This document shows, piece by piece, positions 28,058-37,209 of a DNA stretch of 64,000 nt (the first letter of the stretch is position 1; the number at the start of each line of letters is the position of its first letter). This DNA is from UBA2357 sp002344625. GTDB lineage: Bacteria > Pseudomonadota > Gammaproteobacteria > Burkholderiales > Rhodocyclaceae. Both the position numbers and the translations under genes were made by a program. The notes beneath the pieces were generated by a model, which was not told the origin of the DNA, made no database searches, and saw only the letters and a list, made by a program, of their open reading frames with translations. The stretch lies in assembly GCA_937995335.1 (NCBI GenBank), contig CALKIH010000037.1, positions 11,615 to 75,614 of the forward strand. Direction: 5' to 3'.

Positions 28058-28621
28058 ATGAACGCCAACCTCGTCACTGTTTCAGCCGCCGGCAAAGCCG
28101 CCGTCGAGTCGTCGATGAACATCTTCAAGACCGTTTTCGATTCGGCCGAGCGCCTGGTCGTGCTCAACCTCAACACCGGCCGCGCCGTCCTCGAAGAGGC
28201 GACCGCCAACCTGAAGGCGCTGCTCGCGGTGAAGACCCCGGAAGAGTTCTTCGCACTGCAGTCCAGCTTCGCCCAGCCGGCCGCCGCCAAGGCCGTTGCC
28301 TATTACCGCAACTGTTACGAAATCGTCGCCCAGAGCGTCGAGGATGTCGCCAAGCCGCTCGAGGCCCACATGGTCGAGACGAACAAGTTCGTCGCCTCGG
28401 AACTCGAGAAGGCGGCCAAGTCGGCGCCGGTCGGCTCGGAAGCCGCCCTGGCCGCGGTCAAATCGACGATCGCCGCCGCCAATTCGACCTACGACCAGGT
28501 CAGCAAGGCCACGCGTCAGGTCGCGGAAATGGCCGAAGCCAACATGGCCGCGGCCACCGACGTTGCCGTCAAGGCGGTCAGCACCCCGGCGCCGGCGCCT
28601 AAGTCGCGCAAGCCGGCCTGA
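28058..28621 (+). CDS. Phasin family protein (PhaP-like)
   Basis: A 187-residue helical, Ala-rich protein matching the phasin domain of polyhydroxyalkanoate granule coats: amphipathic helices with FKTVFDSAERLVVLNLNTGR and TPEEFFALQSSFAQPAAAKAVAYYRN, and an Ala/Pro/Lys-rich tail ending SRKPA. It would sit on the surface of PHA granules. The start at 28058 is preceded by AAGGAG at ideal spacing. A strong promoter upstream and a terminator after the gene make it a single-gene unit. Confidence 0.92.
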   Translation: MNANLVTVSAAGKAAVESSMNIFKTVFDSAERLVVLNLNTGRAVLEEATANLKALLAVKTPEEFFALQSSFAQPAAAKAVAYYRNCYEIVAQSVEDVAKPLEAHMVETNKFVASELEKAAKSAPVGSEAALAAVKSTIAAANSTYDQVSKATRQVAEMAEANMAAATDVAVKAVSTPAPAPKSRKPA

Positions 28622-28658
28622 GTCTGGCAGACATCGGGGCGCCATGGCGCCCCCCTCG

Positions 28659-28695
28659 ACGCCCTGCAGCGCCCCGTCGCTCGCAGGGCGTTTTC
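28659..28695 (+). terminator. Intrinsic terminator after the phasin gene
   Basis: ACGCCCTGC (28659-28667) pairs with GCAGGGCGT (28683-28691) and the right arm runs into TTTT. It lies 38 bp after the phasin stop codon. Confidence 0.8.
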
Positions 28696-28783
28696 AATCC
28701 AACCCGGCGACATGGAACTGCCGTACGATTGAGCCGTCTGAAGACCCTTGACGCCTTTCCTGCCACCAGCCCCGGGGACACAC

Positions 28784-29731
28784 ATGCCTTCACGATTTCC
28801 GATTGCGATCGCCGCATTGGCCATGGGTGTCGGTATCACGGCATGCCAGAGCGTGGTCAGCTCGGACTCCGCACGGAAGGATCTGCAGATGTGCGCGCCG
28901 GCCGGATGGTCGGCACCCGGCGGCCAAGTCCTCGCCGGCGAGGACCTGCTTGACCGGATGGCAGCGCAGTCGGTGGTGTTGCTGGGCGAACAGCACGACC
29001 AGGCGTCCCATCACCGCTGGCAGCTCGACACCCTGCGCGCGCTCCATCAACGCCGGCCGCACATGATCATCGGCCTGGAAATGTTTCCCCGCCGTGTTCA
29101 GCCGGCACTCGATGCCTGGGTTCGCGGCGAGTTGAGCGAGGACGAATTCATCGTCCAGAGCGACTGGAAAAAGGTCTGGGGTTTCGATCCGGCGCTCTAC
29201 CTGGACATCCTCCGTTTCGCGCGCGATGCGCAGGTGGAATTGCGGGCGCTCAATGTCGAGTCGGCCTTGACGCGCAGGGTCGGGCGTAACGGCTTTGCCG
29301 CGATCCCGCTCGAAGAACGCGAAGGCATCACCACGCCCGCCGCCCCGAGCCCCGCCTATGTCAGTTCGCTCGAAGCGGTGTTCAGCCTGCATGTCACCCC
29401 GCACCTGAAGAACGGCTCCGACAGCGACAAGCAAGCCAGGCTGAGCGGATTCATCGATGCCCAGCTGGTCTGGGACCGCGCCATGGCGCAAGGCATACAC
29501 GCCGCATTGGGCGAACACCCGGACGCGCTGCTGGTGGGCTTGATGGGTTCCGGCCACCTGCGTCACGGCCACGGCGTGCCTCACCAGTTGCGTGATCTGG
29601 GCGTCACCGCGCAAGCGACGCTGCTGCCTTGGGACAATGGCCATGACTGCGCGGAGCTGGTCGCGGGGGTGGCCGACGCGGTCTATCTGCTCGACCCGGA
29701 TCCGCGCCCGCCCCGGGCGGCGCCATTGTGA
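28784..29731 (+). CDS. ChaN-family lipoprotein
   Basis: A 315-residue protein with a lipoprotein signal (hydrophobic run AIAALAMGVGITAC-Q, lipobox cysteine at about 22). The ChaN domain begins at VVLLGEQHDQASHHRWQ, with later conserved blocks GLEMFPRRVQPALDAW and GLMGSGHLRHGHGVPHQL. Family members bind haem or iron and are linked to iron uptake in some bacteria. The start ATG at 28784 gives the signal peptide directly. It overlaps the following peptidase gene by 4 bp (GTGA), indicating translational coupling. Confidence 0.9.
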   Translation: MPSRFPIAIAALAMGVGITACQSVVSSDSARKDLQMCAPAGWSAPGGQVLAGEDLLDRMAAQSVVLLGEQHDQASHHRWQLDTLRALHQRRPHMIIGLEMFPRRVQPALDAWVRGELSEDEFIVQSDWKKVWGFDPALYLDILRFARDAQVELRALNVESALTRRVGRNGFAAIPLEEREGITTPAAPSPAYVSSLEAVFSLHVTPHLKNGSDSDKQARLSGFIDAQLVWDRAMAQGIHAALGEHPDALLVGLMGSGHLRHGHGVPHQLRDLGVTAQATLLPWDNGHDCAELVAGVADAVYLLDPDPRPPRAAPL

Positions 29732-31794
29732 GCCGCCTCGCAGCGACACCCAGCCCATCGCTTGCGGCACGATCTTTGGCTTGGATCGCCCGCTGCCTGT
29801 GCGTGATCGCGTGCATCGGCGTGCAGGCCGCATACGCGGCCCCGGCACCCGACCGTGCGCCGGTCGCCACGACGCTCGTGATCGAACTGAATCCCGACAC
29901 CCGCGAACTGGCCGGTGAAGCCACGCTCAGGATCGCCGGCGGGCCGCCCGCCGAGTTGCTGCTGAATGCCGGTTTCTCCGTTACCCGGCTCGAGAGCGGC
30001 GGCACCCGGCTCGATATCCGCCCCCGCCGCGACGGCCGTGTGAATCGGTGGACGCTGCCCGGCGGCATCGACGAAGTCACGGTGGCCTGGCACGGCGTGC
30101 TCGTCCCGACACCGGACCAGCAGCAACACATCGAGACCCTCGGCGGCCTGGAACCCAGCGCCGGGCCGGAGGGTGGTTTTCTGCCTGCCAGCAGCTTCTG
30201 GTACCCCATGATCGCGCTGGACGAACGGCTCGCGCTGCACAGCTGGCAGGTGCGGGTCGGACTGCCACCGCAGCAGCGCGCGGTACTGCCGGGCGCGCTG
30301 GTGAACGAAACGATCAGCCCGGACCGCGCAATCGCCGAGTTCGACTTCCCCCACCCCGGCGAAGGCATCGATCTGATGTTCGGCCCCTACCAGGTGGAGG
30401 CGACCACGATGGCGTCGCGCGATGGCCGCAGTCTCGCGCTGCGAACCTATTTTCACCCGGAACTGCAGCCGCTCGCGCGCGACTACCTGAGCTCGGTACG
30501 CGACTACATCGCATACTACGAAGAACGCATCGGCCCCTACCCCTTCGCCGGGTTCTCGGTCGTTTCAAGTCCCACGCCCACCGGTTTCGGCATGCCGTCG
30601 CTCACCTACCTCGGCCGGGACGTGCTCAAGCTACCCTTCATCAGGCACACGTCGCTCGGCCACGAGGTGTTGCACAACTGGTGGGGCAACGGCGTTTACC
30701 CCGATTATTCACGCGGCAACTGGAGCGAGGGCCTGACCACCTTCATGGCCGACTACCGCTATGCATTGCGCGGCAGCGCCGATGCCGCGCGCGCAATGCG
30801 GCTGGGATGGCTGCGCGAGCTCTCGGGCATTCCACCGGGTGACGCACTTGCGCTTGCCGACTTCACCTCGCGCCGCCACGCCGTGTCACAGGCGATCGGA
30901 TACGGCAAGGCGGCGATGCTGTTCGTGATGCTGGAGGACGAAATCGGCCAGCCGGCGTTCGAACGCGCCCTGCGACGCCTGTGGCAGGAACACCGCTTCC
31001 GGGTCGCCGGCTGGGACGCGCTGCGCGCGGCCTTCGAAGCCGAGCACGGCCAATCGCTCGCCGGCTTCTTCGAGCAGTGGCTGGAGCGGCCCGACCTGCC
31101 GACGGTCGGCCTCGAACAGCTGGAACGCATCGACGGCGGCGTACGCGTCACCCTGACTCAGACCGAACCGCCCTTCCTGCTCGCGCTGCCGCTGCGCATC
31201 GAGGGCAGCGCCGGCGCAGTCTCGCAGGTGGTTCGCCTCGGCGAGACGCGACAACGCTTCGACCTCGCGGTGGCGGGCGAACCCATCCGGGTCACGCTCG
31301 ATCCGGAAAGCCGGATCTTGCGCCGCCTGGGCCGCCTCGAGGCACCACCGATCATGCGCGAGATTCAGCTCGATGCGTCGACGCGCACGCTCGTGCTCGG
31401 GGGCGACCCGTACGTCGCGACGGCGCGCTCACTCGCGCAACGCCTGCTCAAGCAGCCGATCCACGAACTCGCGCCCGGCGCCGTCCCGGACGCTACGCCA
31501 TTGCTGCTGATCGGTGCCACGGCGGCGCTCGACGAGTGGCTGACGAAGCATGCACTGCCCCCTGCCCCTGCCCAAGTGGCCGGCCGGGGCGAGGTTCGCA
31601 TGTGGACGACCCGGTTTGCCAATGGCCACCCGCTTACCCTGATCGCCGCCTCCAGCCCGGAGGCGCTGGCGGGTGCCTTGCGCCCCCTGCCCCACTACGG
31701 ACAGCAGAGCTGGCTGGTGATCGAGGCCGCCCGGGTCACCGATCGCGGCGTCTGGCCCGCCGATACGCCGAGCCTGTCGCTGCCTGCCCACTGA
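29728..31794 (+). CDS. M1-like zinc metallopeptidase, exported
   Basis: A 688-residue protein starting with GTG inside the chaN stop codon. An N-terminal hydrophobic segment (about 15-38) is a signal peptide. The zinc site is GHEVLHNWWGN followed by GNWSEGLTTF, the HEXXHN plus downstream Glu arrangement of a bacterial M1-like subgroup in which the spacer to the Glu is one residue shorter than in aminopeptidase N. The C-terminal third is beta-rich and unassigned. Probable periplasmic aminopeptidase, co-translated with the ChaN lipoprotein. Confidence 0.88.
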   Translation: MSRLAATPSPSLAARSLAWIARCLCVIACIGVQAAYAAPAPDRAPVATTLVIELNPDTRELAGEATLRIAGGPPAELLLNAGFSVTRLESGGTRLDIRPRRDGRVNRWTLPGGIDEVTVAWHGVLVPTPDQQQHIETLGGLEPSAGPEGGFLPASSFWYPMIALDERLALHSWQVRVGLPPQQRAVLPGALVNETISPDRAIAEFDFPHPGEGIDLMFGPYQVEATTMASRDGRSLALRTYFHPELQPLARDYLSSVRDYIAYYEERIGPYPFAGFSVVSSPTPTGFGMPSLTYLGRDVLKLPFIRHTSLGHEVLHNWWGNGVYPDYSRGNWSEGLTTFMADYRYALRGSADAARAMRLGWLRELSGIPPGDALALADFTSRRHAVSQAIGYGKAAMLFVMLEDEIGQPAFERALRRLWQEHRFRVAGWDALRAAFEAEHGQSLAGFFEQWLERPDLPTVGLEQLERIDGGVRVTLTQTEPPFLLALPLRIEGSAGAVSQVVRLGETRQRFDLAVAGEPIRVTLDPESRILRRLGRLEAPPIMREIQLDASTRTLVLGGDPYVATARSLAQRLLKQPIHELAPGAVPDATPLLLIGATAALDEWLTKHALPPAPAQVAGRGEVRMWTTRFANGHPLTLIAASSPEALAGALRPLPHYGQQSWLVIEAARVTDRGVWPADTPSLSLPAH

Positions 31795-31870
31795 CACGGC
31801 CCGCACAGCCGCGAACGCCGGACGCGACCCGGCGTAGAATGCCAGCCCGACAAGAAAACCGCCCACCCCA

Positions 31871-33229
31871 ATGACGACTTCACCCAAGCTCAGGCCCCCC
31901 GAACTGCTGGCCCCCGCCGGATCGCTCGCGATGATGCGAACCGCATTCGCGTTCGGCGCGGACGCGGTTTACGCGGGACAGCCGCGCTATTCCCTGCGCG
32001 TACGCAACAACAGTTTCGGCAAGATCGAAGTGCTGGCGGAAGGCATCGCCGAAGCCCGCGCGGCCGGCAAGGCATTCTTTCTGGTGAACAACATCTATCC
32101 CCACAACGCCAAGGTCCGGACCTTCATCGATGACCTCGAGCCGGTCATTGCGCTGGCACCCGATGCGCTGATCATGGCCGACCCGGGCTTGATCATGCTG
32201 GTGCGCGAACGCTGGCCCGAGATGGCCGTACACCTGTCGGTGCAGGCCAACACCACCAATTTCGCCGCGGTACGCTTCTGGCAGACCATGGGCATCAAAC
32301 GCATCATCCTGTCGCGCGAGCTGTCGCTCGACGAAGTCGAGGAGATCCGCCAGGCATGCCCCGACATCGAACTCGAGGTCTTCGTTCATGGCGCGCTCTG
32401 CATCGCGTATTCCGGGCGCTGCCTGCTGTCCGGCTACTTCAATCACCGCGACCCCAACCAGGGTTCGTGCACCAATTCATGCCGCTGGGACTACAAGCTG
32501 CACGCCGCCGACCCCGACGATGCCGGCGTGGTCAGGCCGCAGGCCACAGCCGGTGATCCCGGCACCGCATTGGGCGGGGGGCCGCGTGCCGTGGAGGGCG
32601 CGCGCGTCTGGCTGCTGGAGGAACAGACCCGGCCGGGCGAGCTGATGCCGGTCGAAGAGGACGAGCACGGCACCTACATCCTGAATTCGAAGGACTTGCG
32701 CGCGGTCGAACATGTGGCGCGGCTGGTCGAGATCGGCGTCGATTCGCTCAAGATCGAGGGCCGCACCAAGAGTCCGTATTACGCCGCGCGCACCTGTCAA
32801 AGCTACAGGCGCGCCATCGACGACGCCATCGCGGATCGCCCCTTCGACACCCGCTTGCTGGGCGAGCTCGAAGGTCTGGCCAACCGCGGCTACACCGACG
32901 GCTTCTACCAGCGCCACCACACTCCCGAGCACCAGAACTACATGCGTGGCCATTCGGAATCCGGGCGCAGCCTGCTGGTCGGCGAAGTCATCGGCTTCGA
33001 CAGCGGGCGCGGACTCGCCGAGGTCGAGGTCAAGAACCGCTTTGCGCGCGGCGATCGACTCGAGTTCATCCGCCCCGGCGGCAATCGGGTTGAAGTAATC
33101 GAGCGCATCGAGGACGTGGACGGCAATGCCATCGACACGGTGCCCGGCAGCGGCCGGCGCGTATGGCTACCACTGCCGTGGAACGAGATGAAGGCCGCCG
33201 AGCCCTGTTATGTGTCGCGGCTGCTCTGA
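31871..33229 (+). CDS. yegQ: U32 family peptidase, YegQ/TrhP type
   Basis: A 452-residue protein. PELLAPAGSLAMMRTAFAFGADAVYAG is the family N-terminus, and EVFVHGALCIAYSGRCLLSGYF is the U32 signature with its conserved cysteines; further Cys residues follow in GSCTNSCRWDY. In E. coli YegQ (TrhP) is needed for tRNA U34 5-hydroxylation, so an RNA-modification role is more likely than proteolysis. It stands 76 bp after the M1-like gene. Confidence 0.92.
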   Translation: MTTSPKLRPPELLAPAGSLAMMRTAFAFGADAVYAGQPRYSLRVRNNSFGKIEVLAEGIAEARAAGKAFFLVNNIYPHNAKVRTFIDDLEPVIALAPDALIMADPGLIMLVRERWPEMAVHLSVQANTTNFAAVRFWQTMGIKRIILSRELSLDEVEEIRQACPDIELEVFVHGALCIAYSGRCLLSGYFNHRDPNQGSCTNSCRWDYKLHAADPDDAGVVRPQATAGDPGTALGGGPRAVEGARVWLLEEQTRPGELMPVEEDEHGTYILNSKDLRAVEHVARLVEIGVDSLKIEGRTKSPYYAARTCQSYRRAIDDAIADRPFDTRLLGELEGLANRGYTDGFYQRHHTPEHQNYMRGHSESGRSLLVGEVIGFDSGRGLAEVEVKNRFARGDRLEFIRPGGNRVEVIERIEDVDGNAIDTVPGSGRRVWLPLPWNEMKAAEPCYVSRLL

Positions 33230-33230
33230 C

Positions 33231-33797
33231 TCATGACGGAAATCGGGGCGAGTCGGGCGCGATGTTCTCGGGCTTGCCGTTCCACGACATCATCCCGAGG
33301 ACCACCAGCAGCACCCCGATGGCGCAGAAGGCGATGCCCGGAATCGCAAGCGCGACCAGTTGCCAGTCGATTTCGCGACTCGCGACCGACTTGCGCGGGT
33401 CCGCCGCATCGACCCACACCGGGATGGTTTCGCCCGGCCTGAGCTTGGCCGAAAGCGCATCGATGCGCGTGGCGTCGCGCTCGACACCACCGTGAAAGCC
33501 GACCTGCTGTCCCACATACTCGGTGTCGTCGAGCACGTAGCGATAGCGCATCTCGACATGCGGAAACGGCCACGAAAGCCCCTTGCCGCGCGGCTGATAC
33601 TCGAAGCGCTCGACTTTGGCCTGCGCCTCGACCCAATTGCGTGCCAGGGTGTACTCGCCGACCGGCACCAGCGCGAAGCTCACGATGCACAGCACGCCTG
33701 AAATCAGGATGAGCACCCCCACGCATGGCAGCAGGGTGCGCATCGCGATGTCGACCAGTTGTCCGCGGCTGAATCTGTGGCTGTCCGTTGGTGGCAT
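33231..33797 (-). CDS. DUF3592-type membrane protein
   Basis: A 188-residue protein from the ATG at 33795-33797 (longer starts to 33863 exist; none has a clear ribosome-binding site). Two hydrophobic segments (about 12-37 and 145-170) flank an extracytoplasmic domain with WVEAQAKVERFEYQPRG, FPHVEMRYRYVLDDTEYVG and LRPGETIPVWVDAADPRKS, which follow the DUF3592 pattern. Function is unknown. It converges with yegQ, the two stop codons being 1 bp apart. Confidence 0.75.
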   Translation of the reverse strand: MPPTDSHRFSRGQLVDIAMRTLLPCVGVLILISGVLCIVSFALVPVGEYTLARNWVEAQAKVERFEYQPRGKGLSWPFPHVEMRYRYVLDDTEYVGQQVGFHGGVERDATRIDALSAKLRPGETIPVWVDAADPRKSVASREIDWQLVALAIPGIAFCAIGVLLVVLGMMSWNGKPENIAPDSPRFPS

Positions 33798-33938
33798 TAT
33801 CGAAGCGAAACCCGAGAAATAATCGAGACTGACAGGCATGCCAGCTGAATCGGGCCACCGCAAACGCGCGCGTCGACACCGGGGGCAACCTTGCCGGAAT
33901 GGATTCTAGCCAATTTTGACCAGTACTTAGGACGTATC

Positions 33939-34433
33939 ATGGATTCGAACACCCATTTCATCATCGAGCCGACCCGCCTGGACGATGCCCGCCATGCCGG
34001 TGCCTTGCTCGCATTACTCGATCATTACGCGCGCGACCCCATGGGCGGCAGCGAAGCGCTGCCCTCGTTCACGCTGGAAAATCTGATCGCCCGCCTCGCC
34101 GGACGAACCGACTTCGTCTCCTTTCTTGCCTTCGACGCCGATCTGCCGGTGGGCCTGATCAATTGCTTCGAAGGGTTCTCGACCTTCGCGGCAAAACCGC
34201 TCCTCAACATCCACGACGTCGCGGTACGCGACACCCACCGCGGCCGCGGCATCGGCCGGCAACTGCTGGCCGCGGCGGAAGCCGCTGCGCGCAGCCGCGG
34301 CTGCTGCAAGCTGACGCTCGAAGTACTGTCGAACAATGGCGGCGCGGTCAGAACCTACCTGAGCGCCGGGTTCGAACCCTATGTGCTCGACCCGGCTGCG
34401 GGCGAGGCGCAGTTCATGCACAAGTGGCTATGA
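33939..34433 (+). CDS. GNAT family N-acetyltransferase
   Basis: A 164-residue single-domain acetyltransferase. The acetyl-CoA loop reads VRDTHRGRGIGRQLLAAAEAAARSRG (Q/R-x-x-G-x-G/A), preceded by the beta-strand LLNIHDVAVRD. The start at 33939 fits the usual domain length. The substrate cannot be predicted. The gene is isolated, with 140 bp upstream to the divergent DUF3592 gene and 273 bp to ybiT. Confidence 0.88.
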   Translation: MDSNTHFIIEPTRLDDARHAGALLALLDHYARDPMGGSEALPSFTLENLIARLAGRTDFVSFLAFDADLPVGLINCFEGFSTFAAKPLLNIHDVAVRDTHRGRGIGRQLLAAAEAAARSRGCCKLTLEVLSNNGGAVRTYLSAGFEPYVLDPAAGEAQFMHKWL

Positions 34434-34664
34434 ATCGGCTTGGCCAACGGCCGCGACTGCCGAGCGATTGCATGACGAGGCCCGATTGTGGCCGCATCCA
34501 TTGCCAGGTGCGCGGACTAAAATCACGTACGGCATACACTCGTGCCCTCCGATGGGGCGACCTGCGCCAGGCACGCAGGTCGCGCTGAGGCAGCGGGCCG
34601 TCTCATCCGTACGTGCCACGTTCAAAGTGCCGCGGCCGGTCCGAACGACGGAGCGTCTCTGGGC

Positions 34665-34670
34665 TATAAT
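34665..34670 (+). promoter_or_regulatory. Candidate -10 box upstream of ybiT
   Basis: A perfect TATAAT lies 37 bp before the GTG start of ybiT in a 273-bp gap after the GNAT gene. No good -35 hexamer is found at 16-18 bp spacing, so promoter activity is tentative. Confidence 0.45.
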
Positions 34671-34706
34671 GCAAAGCTTTGTTTTGTCTAAAAAACAGGA
34701 TCTAAA

Positions 34707-36332
34707 GTGCTCGTCGCTGCCAACATCACCATGCAATTCGGGGCCAAGCCCCTGTTCGAGAATGTCTCCGTCAAGTTCGGGGACGGCAACCGCTATGGCC
34801 TGATCGGCGCGAACGGGGCGGGCAAATCAACCTTCATGAAGATCCTGTGCGGCCTGCTCGAGCCGAGCGCGGGCAACATCTCCAAGGAGCCGATGGAGCG
34901 GATGGCCTATCTGCGCCAGGAACAGTTCGCATTCGAAGAGATGCGGGTGCTGGACGTGGTACTCATGGGCCATGAGCAGATGTGGGCCTGCATGCAGGAG
35001 AAGGATGCGATCTACGCCGACCCGGATGCGAGCGAGGACGACTACATGCGCGCGGCCGAGCTCGAGGGCAAGTTCGCCGAGTACGACGGCTACACCGCCG
35101 AATCACGCGCCGGCGAGCTGCTGCTGGGCGTCGGCATTCCGGTCGACCTCCATTTCGGCCCGATGCAGAACGTGGCCCCGGGCTGGAAGCTGCGGGTGCT
35201 GCTGTGTCAGGCGCTGTTCGCGAACCCTGACATCCTGCTGCTCGACGAGCCGACCAACAACCTCGACATCAACACCATCCGCTGGCTCGAAAACGTGCTC
35301 AACGAGCGCAACAGCACGATGGTGATCATCTCCCACGACCGCCACTTCCTGAATCAGGTGTGCACCCACATGGCGGATCTCGACTACGGAACGATCACCG
35401 TATATGCCGGCAACTACGACGACTACATGGAAGCCTCGACGCTCGCGCGCCAGCGCCAGTCGTCGGCGAATGCCCGCGCCAAGGAAAAGATCCAGGATCT
35501 GCAGGACTTCGTGCGCCGCTTCTCGGCCAACAAGTCCAAGGCCAAGCAGGCGACCAGCCGCCTGAAACTGATCGACAAGCTCAAGCCCGAGGACGTGAAA
35601 CCGTCGTCGCGCCAATACCCGTGGATTCGCTTCGACTATGACGACAAGGACAAGCTGCACCGGCTCGCCTGCGAGGTCGAGAACCTGTCCTTCGCCTACG
35701 AGGGCATGGACAAGCCGCTGATCAGCCGCTTCTCGATCTCGATCGAAGCCGGCGACAAGGTGGCGATCATCGGCGAGAACGGCGTCGGCAAGACCACCTT
35801 GATGAAGTTGCTGCTTGGCGAGCTGAGCCCGCAAAAGGGTCATGTCAAATGGGCCGAAAAAGCCAGGCCCGGTTATTACGCCCAGGATCATTCGGCCGAC
35901 TTTGCGTCGGACGTCAACCTGACCGACTGGATCGCCGACTATGCGCGCATGACGGCCGAGGCACTCGGCGGCGATGTCGAGACCCTGATCCGCGGCACCC
36001 TCGGGCGGCTGTTGTTCTCCGGCGACGAGGTCAGGAAGTCGGTCAAGGTGATCTCGGGCGGCGAGCAAGGGCGAATGCTGTTCGGCAAGCTGATGCTGTC
36101 GCGCCATAACGTATTGCTGATGGACGAACCGACCAACCACCTCGACATGGAATCGATCGAGTCGCTCAACACCGGGCTCGAGAAGTTCAACGGCACGCTG
36201 GTCTTCATTTCGCACGACCGCGAGTTCGTGAGCTCGCTCGCCACCCGCATCGTCGAGATCAAGGCCGACGGCAGGACCGTCGACTATCGCGGCAGCTACG
36301 AGGAATACCTCGCGAGCCAGGGTCTCGACTGA
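34707..36332 (+). CDS. ybiT: ABC-F family ATPase, YbiT type
   Basis: A 541-residue protein with two ABC domains and no membrane segments. Walker A motifs are GANGAGKST and GENGVGKTT; Walker B segments are ILLLDEPTNNLD and VLLMDEPTNHLD. The first signature is the degenerate APGWKLRV typical of YbiT, the second is SGGEQGRMLFGKLM. Linker and overall sequence closely resemble E. coli YbiT (Ettp group), a ribosome-associated translation factor. The start is GTG. Confidence 0.95.
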   Translation: MLVAANITMQFGAKPLFENVSVKFGDGNRYGLIGANGAGKSTFMKILCGLLEPSAGNISKEPMERMAYLRQEQFAFEEMRVLDVVLMGHEQMWACMQEKDAIYADPDASEDDYMRAAELEGKFAEYDGYTAESRAGELLLGVGIPVDLHFGPMQNVAPGWKLRVLLCQALFANPDILLLDEPTNNLDINTIRWLENVLNERNSTMVIISHDRHFLNQVCTHMADLDYGTITVYAGNYDDYMEASTLARQRQSSANARAKEKIQDLQDFVRRFSANKSKAKQATSRLKLIDKLKPEDVKPSSRQYPWIRFDYDDKDKLHRLACEVENLSFAYEGMDKPLISRFSISIEAGDKVAIIGENGVGKTTLMKLLLGELSPQKGHVKWAEKARPGYYAQDHSADFASDVNLTDWIADYARMTAEALGGDVETLIRGTLGRLLFSGDEVRKSVKVISGGEQGRMLFGKLMLSRHNVLLMDEPTNHLDMESIESLNTGLEKFNGTLVFISHDREFVSSLATRIVEIKADGRTVDYRGSYEEYLASQGLD

Positions 36333-36451
36333 CCTGCGAAGCTTGGCGACCCCATGTGCCCCCGCCGCGGCCCACAGCGACGCAGGATGGGACGGGGCGC
36401 GAGAACGCCTTGCTCGCTGTTAGAATGCCGGAGCGCATTCTGGACCGACCG

Positions 36452-36835
36452 ATGATTGGATTACTCCTGATTACCCACGGCACACTGGGCGAGTCTCTCA
36501 TCCAGTGTGCATGTCATGTGCTCAACAAGCGCCCGGCGGGCATGATGCAGCTCGGCGTGTCGTCGCAGGACGATCCGCTCGACCTTCTGCCGACCGCGCG
36601 CCAGCTGCTGGCGCTCGCCGACATGGGCCGGGGCGTGCTGGTGCTCACCGACATCTATGGCGCGAGCCCGGCGAATCTCGCAACCAAGCTGTTGCAGCCC
36701 GGCCGGGTGGAAGCCGTGGCGGGCGTCAATCTGCCAATGGTCCTGCGGACACTCACCTATCGCGATCGCGACATGGAAACGCTGATCGCGCGTGCGGTTT
36801 CCGGCGGCTGCGACGGCGTCGTGCATATGGACTAG
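36452..36835 (+). CDS. PTS EIIA component, mannose-type
   Basis: A 127-residue protein of the EIIA-Man fold: IGLLLITHGTLGESL carries the phosphorylatable His at residue 9, and VLVLTDIYGASPANLA is the second conserved block. No membrane EIIC/EIID subunit follows; HPr and enzyme I do. This composition, common in betaproteobacteria, is regulatory rather than a sugar uptake system. The start at 36452 is chosen because the upstream extension is unconserved. Confidence 0.93.
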   Translation: MIGLLLITHGTLGESLIQCACHVLNKRPAGMMQLGVSSQDDPLDLLPTARQLLALADMGRGVLVLTDIYGASPANLATKLLQPGRVEAVAGVNLPMVLRTLTYRDRDMETLIARAVSGGCDGVVHMD

Positions 36836-36934
36836 GCGCGTCGACACGCCCGCCGCATGAGCGCTATCGCGCGACCGCGCCGCCGCACGGAATGGATCGG
36901 TGCCCACAACGTTACCCGCATTCACGAGGTTGGA

Positions 36935-37204
36935 ATGCCTAGAATCGAAGCCGAGATCATCAACAAGCTGGGCCTGCATGCGCGGGCCTCGGCCAAACTG
37001 ACCCAGACCGCCAGCGACTTCGCCTGCGAAGTCTGGCTGGAGCGCAACGGTCGCCGCGTCAATGCGAAAAGCATCATGGGCGTGATGATGCTGGCGGCGG
37101 CCAAGGGGTCGACGATCCTGATCGACACCCAGGGCGAAGACGAAGAGGCCGCAATGCAGGCCTTGCTGGCACTGATCGCCAACCGTTTCGGCGAAGAGGA
37201 GTAA
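36935..37204 (+). CDS. ptsH: Phosphocarrier protein HPr
   Basis: An 89-residue HPr. The active His is residue 15 in GLHARASAKL, and the regulatory serine is residue 46 in NAKSIMGVMML, the target of HPr kinase in bacteria that carry it. An AGGTTGG ribosome-binding sequence precedes the chosen ATG. It transfers phosphate from enzyme I (gene 5 bp downstream) to the EIIA protein (gene about 100 bp upstream). Confidence 0.96.
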   Translation: MPRIEAEIINKLGLHARASAKLTQTASDFACEVWLERNGRRVNAKSIMGVMMLAAAKGSTILIDTQGEDEEAAMQALLALIANRFGEEE

Positions 37205-37209
37205 ACGCC

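Noticed and set aside
34368..34384. GGGTTCGAACCC, resembling a tRNA T-arm
   Set aside because: It lies inside the GNAT coding sequence and no acceptor stem, anticodon arm or D-arm can be built around it.
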